Source: Eimeria necatrix
Taxonomy: Eukaryota; Apicomplexa; Conoidasida; Eucoccidiorida; Eimeriidae
Direction of reading: 5' to 3'
Assembly: GCF_000499385.1 (NCBI RefSeq)
Contig: NW_013653188.1
Coordinates: forward strand, 5,001-20,000
Length of the DNA: 15,000 bases
How positions within the stretch are numbered: position 1 is the stretch's first letter; the number at the start of each line of letters is the position of its first letter. The notes under the pieces were generated by a model. It was not told the origin of the DNA. It worked only from the letters and a program-made list of their open reading frames with translations, and did not search any database. The translations under genes and the position numbers were made by a program. Shown one piece after another: positions 8,760 through 15,000 of this stretch.

Positions 8760-9350
8760 GGCTGCCTCTAGAAGGTACCCCTGAAGTCTTGGGCCCCTAC
8801 CTGGTTGCTCTGGGGGGCCCCCAGGCCCCTTCTGCTGAGTCAGGGGCCCCCCAGGGGGGCCCCCAGGGGGGCCCCCAGGGGGGCCCCCAGGGGGGCCCCC
8901 AGGGGGGCCCCCAGGGGGGCCCCCTGCTGCAGGTGGAGGACTTGGTGGCCCTGGAGCCGTGGGCCCTGGACATGCTGGAGTGTACAGACACCGTGGCTTT
9001 GCTGCTGCTGTTTCCCTTGAGCGAAAGTGCTGCAGCAGAAGAGGAGCAGCTGCTGCAGCAGCTGCAGCAGCAGCAGCAGCAGCACGAGCAGCAGATGCAG
9101 CAGGAGCTCTGGTTCGTCAAACAGGTAAACCCTAAACCCTGAACCCTAAACCCTAGCCGCCAGCTCACTAGCCCGCCGCTTTGTCTCCCAAACCCCAAGC
9201 TCTAAACCCCAAACCCTAAACCCTAAACCCTAAACCCTAAACCCTAAACCCTTTTTCTCCGCTTCTTTTTGCCTTCGCACCCCCGCGCGATGAAGCCCAC
9301 ACCTACGCGCATCTCCTTTAATGCATTTTAATTAATTAATTTATTTATTT

Positions 9351-9426
<76 letters not shown>

Positions 9427-10288
9427 TTTGTTCAGACGGTGCCAAATGCATGCGCCACTGTAGCGCTGCTGCACTGCACAGCCAATTTGCCCCGCAGCAA
9501 ATTTCCCCTGCCCGAGGAGGGGCTTCTTCACAAGTTCTTCCGTAAACCCTAAACCCTAAACCCTAAACCCTAAACCCTAAACCCTAAACCCTAGCGCTAA
9601 ACCCTAGCGCCTCGGCGCCAGGCGGTTGGCGGCGGCCGGCGGCGAAGGCGCCACCCACGGGCATTTAGAGACGCAGGAAAAAATAGGGTTTAGGGTTTAG
9701 GGTTTAGGGTTTAGGGTTTAGGGTTTGGGGTTGCTGCTGAGGGTTCAGGGTTTAGCTTTGAAGCGCATTTCATCTTTCCGTCAGCCACCCCACCCAAAAG
9801 ACCAGCCGTAGGGGCTAGGGTTTAGGGTTTAGGGTTTGGGATTTAGGGTTTAGGGTTTAGGGTTTAGGGTTTAGGGTTTAGGGTTTAGGGTTTAGGGTTT
9901 GCGCGCAGAGGACACGTGGCCGTTGGACGCTGGGGGGCGGGGGCGGGCGCTGGAGAGCCACGAGGGTTTGGCGCTGCTGCACTTGCTGCAGCAGCAGCAG
10001 GGAGCAACAGCAGCAGCAGCAGCAGCAGACACAAACCTCCACTTCACTTGTTTGCTGCCTTTTAAGGGTTTTGTGGTTGAGCTCGACGGCCGCAAACCCA
10101 AACCCTTGCTGCGCGCCCAAATCGCCCCGGGGCAGTCTTTTGCCCAGGCACGAACCCCAAACCCTAAACCCTAAACCCTAAACCCTAAACCCTAAACCCT
10201 AAACCCTACGGGCCGCCTGCGGCGGCCTGCAGTGGCTGTGCGTGGGCCAGAAACGCTCTGTCAGCCACGCGCGCTGCTGCTGTTGCTT

Positions 10289-10364
<76 letters not shown>

Positions 10365-10468
10365 AGGCTGCTATTGAGGCTATAAAGGAGCAGTTTGTGA
10401 AGCCCAGAGGAGAAGAATTGCAGTTTGCAGTTCTCGCAATTGGAGACACTCGGTCGCGCCGCGCTTAG
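8714..10468 (+). CDS. UCHL3: UCHL3-type ubiquitin C-terminal hydrolase (peptidase C12), four exons
   Basis: This family cleaves small adducts from the C-terminus of ubiquitin and, in apicomplexans, Nedd8. Exons: 8714-9124, 9436-9541, 9909-10147, 10367-10468, for 285 aa. The ATG at 8714 is in a GCCACC context. Exon 1 reads poly-Gln, WLPLEGTPEVLGPYLVALGG, seven GGPQ-like units (44-71), VEDLVALEPW, VALLLLFPLSE, and WFVKQ. Exon 2 starts TVPNACATVALLH with the catalytic Cys143, six residues after the oxyanion Gln137. Exon 3 holds LHFTCLLPFKGFVVELDG with His217 and Asp232. The spacings Cys-His (74) and His-Asp (15) equal those I recall for human UCHL3. Exon 4 ends AIEAIKEQFV and LQFAVLAIGDTR, the usual C-terminal strand. 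Inserts (poly-Gln, GGPQ, Ala) lie between core elements. The enzyme should be active. Intron 3 uses a GC donor. Exon phases agree throughout. Confidence 0.92.
8843..8926 (+). repeat. 12-bp GGPQ minisatellite inside UCHL3 exon 1
   Basis: Seven near-perfect 12-bp units of the form GGGGGGCCCCCA encode GGPQ (the first GAPQ, the last GGPL). The insert falls between the first helix (PEVLGPYLVALG) and the DLVALEPW segment of the UCH fold, where human UCHL3 has only a short loop. Each unit is nearly self-complementary. Confidence 0.9.
9125..9435 (+). repeat. UCHL3 intron 1: telomere-like array then TTTA microsatellite
   Basis: The intron begins GTAAACCCT and contains AAACCCT arrays at 9125-9155 (one variant unit) and 9202-9253. 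About 75 bases of unique sequence follow. A TTAA/TTTA tetranucleotide run (9329-9429) then leads into TTGTTCAG. The TTTA run supplies the pyrimidine-rich 3' end. Confidence 0.85.
9542..9908 (+). repeat. UCHL3 intron 2 with inverted telomere-like arrays
   Basis: The intron starts GTAAACCCT with an array at 9543-9606. It carries a GC-rich middle (9607-9682) and TTTAGGG arrays at 9683-9727 and 9815-9900, and ends TTTGCGCGCAG. The first array is complementary to the last two, so the intron can fold with its ends close together. No coding sequence was found in the middle. Confidence 0.85.
10148..10366 (+). repeat. UCHL3 intron 3: GC donor, telomere-like array, CTG run
   Basis: The only junction that keeps the UCH frame joins ...SFAQ (ending at 10147) to AAIEAIK (from 10367). 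The intron then starts GCACGA rather than GT. It holds an AAACCCT array (10154-10209), GC-rich unique sequence, and a CTG run (about 10292-10363) that ends in the CAG acceptor. Confidence 0.75.
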
Positions 10469-10523
10469 CTGCTGCGGTGTACATACACCTCAGCAGCTGA
10501 GGTGTATGTACACCGCAGCAGCT
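10467..10523. repeat. Hairpin with 28-bp arms at the UCHL3 stop codon
   Basis: Positions 10467-10494 and 10496-10523 are perfect reverse complements with a single A between them. The left arm starts inside the UCHL3 stop codon. Each arm contains one copy of the 14-bp palindrome family described below. In RNA this would be a very stable 3' hairpin. A role in 3' end formation is inference. Confidence 0.9.
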
Positions 10524-11432
10524 GCGGTGTACATACACCGCAGCAGCGGCAGAATTGAGGTGTACGTACACCCCAGTTTTCCTCTTTTTTCCTTTTCCAA
10601 TTAACCCCGCATCAACTGAGCTGAGGTGTACGTACACCTCATTTTTCATTTCTTTCTCCTTTCCATTTAAATGCCGCAGCTGAGGTGTACGTACACCAGA
10701 ACTGAGGTGTACGTACACCCCGATTCTCTTGAACTTCCACTTCCGAAGTTTTCTTTCGGCCAGTTTTCTGAGTCTTCGAAATGCCAAAAAGAGAGTTTTT
10801 AATCACAATAATAAAACTTTGTCTTTATTTAAATAACGAAATTATTTAAATGCTTTTTTAATAATTATTTAAATGCTTTTTTAATAATACGAAAGCTTAG
10901 TACTAATAAGCCACTCTCCAGTAAAATAATAATTAATATTTATGCCACTATTACTAAATGCATATAAATGGCATTCTCAATAAATGCTGACTAAACAAAA
11001 ATAATAAAAGAATGCAATTCAAAAGTAATAATAAAAAACGTTTAGTGGAAAATAATAAGACAGAATTACTGAAGAAAAAGTAATAAAAAAGCATTTAAGG
11101 AAAAGTGTCATTAAAAGCATTTAATTAAAATGAAAAGTGTTTGGTCTTCGAAATATTAAAAGTGAAAAATAAATTTTAAAAAATGCATGCAAAACACCTG
11201 AACAAGACATCCAGGTGTACGTACACCGCAGACTTTCGCTGCAAAGACTCAAAAACAAAAACAGAAAAAAAGAAATAAATGCATTTAAAGTCAAGACGCG
11301 TTGCATGCAATGAATTGGAAATGAATTGGAAATGAATTAAAATGAATTTAATTCATTTAATTCAAATTTTCCGAAAAAATAATTTTTGAAAACGCCAGCG
11401 ATGAGCTGTGGGGCCCCAGGTGTACGTACACC
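10476..11432. repeat. Nine copies of a 14-bp palindrome, GGTGTACGTACACC type
   Basis: Copies are at 10476-10489, 10501-10514, 10526-10539 (GGTGTAYRTACACC variants: ACATAC or ATGTAC in the centre), and at 10559-10572, 10625-10638, 10684-10697, 10706-10719, 11214-11227 and 11419-11432 (all GGTGTACGTACACC). Many are flanked by CTGA or CTCA, extending the symmetry. Spacing is irregular and the last two lie in the AT-rich island, so they are not a simple tandem repeat. A dimeric DNA-binding protein site or a dispersed element end are both possible. I do not recognise it. Confidence 0.85.
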
Positions 11433-11545
11433 TCAGCACCAGCAGCCCAACCCAATTTTAATTTAAATTTTTTCCAAAAAATTTAAATTAAAAATTTCCA
11501 ACTTTTCCATTTAATGCATTTCTTTCTGTTTGCCCTCTTTAACTA
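10796..11545. other. AT-rich island
   Basis: Composition switches abruptly from CAG/GC-rich to strongly AT-rich. Short direct repeats occur (AATAATTATTTAAATGC twice near 10842-10880, ATTGGAAATGA units near 11314-11340). So do inverted repeats, the best at about 11458-11496 with arms of roughly 17 bases around TTTCCAAA. No open frame of note and no recognisable RNA gene was found. It lies between convergent genes. Confidence 0.8.
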
Positions 11546-11550
11546 CGCAC

Positions 11551-11586
11551 TCTAAACCCTAAACCCTAAACCCTAAACCCTAAACT
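11551..11586. repeat. Short telomere-like array
   Basis: Five AAACCCT units in plus orientation separate the AT-rich island from an A-rich polypurine stretch (about 11615-11745) with no detectable gene. Confidence 0.9.
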
Positions 11587-11829
11587 CATCCATCCAGAAG
11601 CAGCTCTGAATTTTACACAGAAAAAAGATAAATTAATAAAAAGGCAAACAAAGAAACAGGCAAAGAAAAAGGAGAAAATGAAACAAAAAAGACAAATGAA
11701 TAAACAAAATGACAAAAAGAAATAAAAAAAAGAAAATAAACAAACCCCAAGTCTTTCCCTTGAAAGCATTTAGGGTTTGGCGCTGAGGGTTTGTTCGGAA
11801 TACAGAGAAGCAAGCAAAACCAATCAGCT

Positions 11830-11831
<2 letters not shown>

Positions 11832-11860
<29 letters not shown>

Positions 11861-11975
11861 TGCTGCAGCAGCAGCTGCAGCAGCTAGTCATTCGCAGCAA
11901 ATACAGCAGCAGCGAGTGCAGCCAACTGCAGCAGCAGCAAATGCAGCTGGCTGGCTCGGCAGCCCCCACCAAACC
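11832..11975 (+). repeat. CAG-rich stretch, possibly coding
   Basis: Interrupted CAG runs on the plus strand would read as a Gln-rich segment with LVIRSKYSSSECSQLQ between runs. The frame stays open into the following minisatellite, but no start, splice or family support exists. It could be an isolated exon or non-coding repeat. Confidence 0.3.
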
Positions 11976-12440
11976 CCTGTGGGGCCCCACAGTCACAGGG
12001 GCCCCTGTGGGGCCCCCGTGGGGCCCCTGTGGGGCCCCTGTGGGGCCCCCGTGGGGCCCCTGTGGGGCCCCTGTGGGGCCCCTGTGGGGCCCCTGAGGGG
12101 CCCCTGAGGGGCCCCTGAGGGGCCCCTGTGGGGCCCCTGTGGGGCCCCCATGGGGGCCCCTTACGGCGCTCTTGGGGGCCCCTGAAGGGCCCCTATGGGG
12201 CTCCTATGAGACGCCCCGTGGGGCCCCTGAAGGGCCCCCTGCGGGGCCCCCGTGGGGCCCTCCGTGGGCCCCCTTAGGGCCCCCTTGGGGCCCCTTTTGG
12301 GCCCCCCCTGGGGCCCCTTTGGGGCCTCTTTTGGGCCCTCTTGGGGCCCACGGGGGCCCCTTGGGGGCCCCCGTGGGGCCCCTGTGGGAGCCCGCAAGCC
12401 TCTATGAGGGGTGTGGGGCCCCACAGCGTGTGGGGCCCCA
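11976..12440. repeat. GGGGCCCC minisatellite
   Basis: This is a tandem array with an 11-bp core unit of the type GTGGGGCCCCT, becoming more divergent from about 12140 on, with a last copy pair near 12412-12440. The core is a perfect palindrome. Both strands are open in several frames and would give Gly-Pro-Trp-rich repeats, which I treat as a by-product of the repeat. Immediately after it (12441-12540) the sequence is AT-rich. Confidence 0.85.
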
Positions 12441-12548
12441 CATATGAATTAAAAGGAGATTAAATGAATTAAAATAATAAAATTAAATAAATAAAACGGA
12501 AAAGAATAAAAAATAATTAAATAAATTAATAAAATGGAAGCAAAGAAA

Positions 12549-12636
12549 TCACTGCATGAGCAGCAGCTGCCGCAGAGCTGCCACCGCAGCGTCTATACAC
12601 CCTACGGGCACACACGCAAGCAGCAGGGCAGACCAT

Positions 12637-12679
<43 letters not shown>

Positions 12680-12957
12680 AGCAGCAGCAGCAGCAGCAGC
12701 AGCAAATGTAGCTGCAGCAGCAGCAGCAAGTGCAGCAGCGGCAGCAACAGCAGCAGCAGAAGCAGTGGCAGGAGCAAAAGCAAGAGCACAAGCAGCCGCA
12801 AGAGCAGCAGCAGCAGCAGCAACGGCAGCAGCAGCAACAGCAGCAGCAACAGCAGCACACGAACCCGCTTTGCGCAGAGGGTACTCGCAGGGCCTCACGT
12901 GGAACAGCAGCAGCAGCCGCTGCAGTTCTTGGCTGTCTGTACACTGAACGTCGTGCT

Positions 12958-12990
<33 letters not shown>

Positions 12991-13224
12991 AAGCAGCATC
13001 AGCAGCACGAGCAGCAGCAGCAGCTGCAGCAACGCCGCGTGCCCCGCCACAGCCAAAAGACCTCGTGCGGTGGCTGCGAGTAAAGACTCGGGTTTAGGGT
13101 TTAGGGTTTAGGGTTTAGGGTTTAGGGTTTAGGGTTTAGACGAACCATTATGGTCAGCAGGCGCTGCTGCAGCGCCACTTGGCGGGCAAAAGCAGCAGCA
13201 ATAGGCTCCATCAAACCGGCTGCA

Positions 13225-13257
<33 letters not shown>

Positions 13258-13391
13258 GGAACAAATTAGCAGCACAGGCAGCAGAAGCCGCAGTACCCGC
13301 AGCAGCAGCAGCAGCAAGCAGACGCTTCATGCGGCGCTCCTGCTGCTGCTGCTTTTGCTGTTGTTGCTGCTGGCTTTACTGCTGCTGGCCT

Positions 13392-13422
<31 letters not shown>

Positions 13423-13468
13423 TAGTTACACTCACCTATGTCAGCCATCACAGCTGCTTCGTTAGGAT

Positions 13469-13499
<31 letters not shown>

Positions 13500-13551
13500 T
13501 GCAGGTTCAGAACCAGCAGCTACGGAAGCAGCAGCAGCAGTAACAGTGCTG

Positions 13552-13592
<41 letters not shown>

Positions 13593-13699
13593 ACAAGCCT
13601 GCGTCGCCTTCTGCATCTCAGCAACTGTTTCTTCCTGAGCCCAGCAGCAGACACAATGGCAAATCTGCTGCTGCTGCTGCTGCTGTTGCTTTTGCTGCT

Positions 13700-13741
<42 letters not shown>

Positions 13742-13917
13742 AGAGTTGCCGTTGTGGGAGTGCTGTTGTTACTGATGATGGTATTGCTTTTGCTGTTGTT
13801 CTAGTGCAGCAGCAGCTGCTGCTGCTGTTGCTGTTGCTTCTGCTGAAGCTGCTGCTGCTGTTGCTGCTGCTGCTGTTGCTGCTGCTGCTTCTATTGCGGC
13901 TGCTTTTGCTCGTGCTT

Positions 13918-13956
<39 letters not shown>

Positions 13957-14055
13957 CGGAATATCCGCACCAGCTCACTATGCAGACACTCCAGGCGAGC
14001 TTGCTGCTGCAGCAGACGCGAGTTGTAAGAGGCCAAGCAGCGCGCCTGCAACTGT

Positions 14056-14098
<43 letters not shown>

Positions 14099-14600
14099 CA
14101 GCAAACACAGCCACAGCGCAACCCTGCAGTATGAGCGCCAGCAGCAGCAGCAGCAGATGCTGCATCCTCTGCTTGGGGGGCAGCAGCAGAAGAGAGCGCC
14201 TCTTGACCCACTGCAAGGAACTGCCGCTGCTGCTGCTGTTGCTGCTGTTGCTGCTGCCGCTGCTGCTGCTGCTGCTGCTGCTGCTTACCTGCGGGTCAAG
14301 AAGCAGCGTCCTCAGATGGTCTCCTTCCAAGTACCTGAGGTGTACAGACACTCCGACCGCAGCAGCAGCAGCACTTGCTGCAGCAAAGCAGCCACAGCAG
14401 CACATCAGCAGCAGCACAGCAGCAGCGGCAGTACAGCACAGCAGCAGCGGCAGTACAGCAGCAGCAGCAGCAGAGCAGCAGCACAGCAGCAGCAGCAGCA
14501 CAGCAGCAGCAGCAGTACAGCAGCAGCACAGCAGCAGCAGCAGCACAGCAGCAGCGGCAGTACAGCAGCAGCACAGCAGCAGCGGCAGTACAGCAGCAGC

Positions 14601-14638
<38 letters not shown>

Positions 14639-14808
14639 GCAGCAGCAGCAGCAGAGCAGCAGCAGCAGGGTCACCTTCTGTCCCCAATGGAGGCGATAAG
14701 ACTTTGAATTATTTCATTTGCTGTTTGCTGCTGCTTCTCATATGTCAGCAGCCGCCGCAGCAGCACGCGCAGCTGGGCCTGTGGCCCTGCAGCCCGAGAA
14801 ACCCTCAT
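12549..14808 (-). CDS. Unrecognised multi-exon gene for a mainly helical protein
   Basis: This gene was assembled from splice sites and phase. Exons: 14808-14675 (starting MRVSRAAGPQ, then AQLRVLLRRLLTYEKQQQ and NEIIQSLIASIGD); 14334 to about 14115 (YLEGDHLRTLLLDPQ, a Ser run, WVKRRSLLLLPPKQRMQ); 14045 to 13773 or 13971 (ARCLASYNSRLLQQQARL, ECLHSELVRIF); 13634-13436 (EETVAEMQKATQACRA, Ala runs, DPNEAAVMADI); about 13369-13297 (QQERRMKRLLAAAA); 13219-13146 (GLMEPIAAAFARQVALQQ, RLLTIM); 12955-12865 (HDVQCTDSQELQRLLLLF, RPCEYPLRKAG); 12601-12549 (CIDAAVAALRQLLLMQ, stop TGA). Several junctions are in phase with good donors (GTGAGT, GTGAGG). The exon 4/5 junction does not keep phase with the best donor. 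The start codon sits at the edge of a telomere-like array. The protein looks like a series of amphipathic helices with homopolymer inserts. I cannot assign a family. Confidence 0.6.
13090..13139 (-). repeat. Telomere-like array in an intron of the helical-protein gene
   Basis: Seven TTTAGGG units on the plus strand, so AAACCCT in the sense of the minus-strand gene. They lie directly behind the GTTCGT donor at 13145. The same intron ends in a CTG run before CAG at 12956, repeating the order seen in NOP53 intron 1 and UCHL3 intron 3. Confidence 0.85.
14335..14674 (-). repeat. Long CTG-sense run in intron 1 of the helical-protein gene
   Basis: The plus strand shows some 300 bases of interrupted CAG (with CGGCAGTACAG and CAGCAGCAGAG variants in a higher-order pattern). 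In the sense of the minus-strand gene this is a CTG run. It leads into GTGTCTGTACACCTCAG at the 3' splice site. The donor is GTGACC. The plus-strand open frames over this stretch are taken as shadows. Confidence 0.65.
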
Positions 14809-14887
14809 TTAGGGTTTAGGGTTTAGGGTTTGGAGGCGAGGCGCGCGGGAGAAGGCAGCCACAGGCGCAACCATGCTTGTGCTCAAT

Positions 14888-14889
<2 letters not shown>
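14809..14889. promoter_or_regulatory. Short divergent spacer with telomere-like units
   Basis: Three TTTAGGG units (14810-14831) and about 55 GC-rich bases lie between the start codon of the minus-strand helical-protein gene and the apparent plus-strand coding sequence on the right. It may be a compact divergent promoter, or the 3' end of a plus-strand intron ending CTCAATAG. Confidence 0.35.
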
Positions 14890-14924
<35 letters not shown>

Positions 14925-15000
14925 GCAAGAGCAGTTGGAGCTGCTGCTGCAGCAGCAGCAGCAGGAAAGGCTGGATGGGCTATTTGAAACGTTGCTGCTG
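14890..15000 (+). CDS. Partial plus-strand exon at the right edge
   Basis: After CAATAG an open frame reads a Gln run, then KQQEQLELLLQQQQQ and ERLDGLFETLLL, and leaves the window. The charged/hydrophobic pattern after the Gln run looks like coding sequence. An ATG at 14873 lies in a different frame (Ser run), so if that is the true start the frame differs. No family is recognisable from this short piece. Confidence 0.4.

Noticed and set aside
8840..9198. Minus-strand frames over the GGPQ repeat and UCHL3 exon 1
   Set aside because: They are antisense repeat translations. The plus strand carries the UCH family motifs.
10476..10719. CRISPR-like array
   Set aside because: The repeats are short palindromes with irregular spacing and no uniform spacers, in a eukaryotic genome.
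10380..10787. Minus-strand frame with repeated YVHLS units
   Set aside because: The repeated peptide is only the translation of the 14-bp palindromes. It overlaps UCHL3 exon 4 in antisense and has no other support.
12139..12447. Gly-Pro-Trp-rich frames on both strands
   Set aside because: They are products of the GGGGCCCC minisatellite, open in several frames on both strands, without start or splice evidence.
12534..13083. Plus-strand Ala-rich and Gln-rich frames
   Set aside because: They lie over introns (sense CTG) and exons of the minus-strand helical-protein gene, whose exons have better splice sites and non-repetitive helices.
14131..14826. 231-codon plus-strand frame of Ser/Gln/Ala repeats
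   Set aside because: It covers intron 1 and the first exons of the minus-strand gene. Its non-repeat parts read as those exons on the other strand.

Overview
The window looks like nuclear DNA from a coccidian apicomplexan, most likely Eimeria. Three things point there: CAG/CTG trinucleotide runs throughout that encode poly-Gln, poly-Ala and poly-Ser inside otherwise conserved proteins; more than twenty interstitial arrays of the telomere-type heptamer AAACCCT/TTTAGGG; and short exons broken by introns made largely of these repeats. Open reading frames are poor guides here, because CAG/CTG tracts are open in all six frames. The gene models below come from protein-family motifs, splice sites and reading phase.

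Layout. (1) 157-3855, minus: a complete ten-exon NOP53 (60S ribosome biogenesis) gene, including exons of 21-24 codons. (2) 3856-4920: telomere-like arrays and two weak minus-strand candidate exons. (3) about 4924-5755: an 830-bp AGCT/AGCC tetranucleotide tract. (4) 5750-8251, minus: an 833-codon open frame with a coilin-like N-terminus and a C-terminal La motif, separated by long homopolymer tracts. (5) 8252-8713: a divergent intergenic region. (6) 8714-10468, plus: a four-exon UCHL3-type ubiquitin C-terminal hydrolase with all active-site residues. (7) 10469-12548: convergent intergenic DNA holding a set of 14-bp palindromes, an AT-rich island and a GGGGCCCC minisatellite. (8) 12549-14808, minus: a multi-exon gene for an unrecognised, mainly helical protein. 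(9) from about 14890 to the right edge: the start of a probable plus-strand gene.

The genes do not form a pathway. Two (NOP53 and the coilin/La protein) suggest nuclear RNA metabolism and one suggests ubiquitin processing. What unites them is intron structure. In the sense strand the C-rich heptamer (AAACCCT) sits behind the 5' splice site, often as GTAAACCCT. The G-rich heptamer (TTTAGGG) or a CTG run sits before the 3' splice site. Three introns carry both heptamer strands in that order and could fold into stems that bring the splice sites together. I consider this polarity the most interesting signal in the window.
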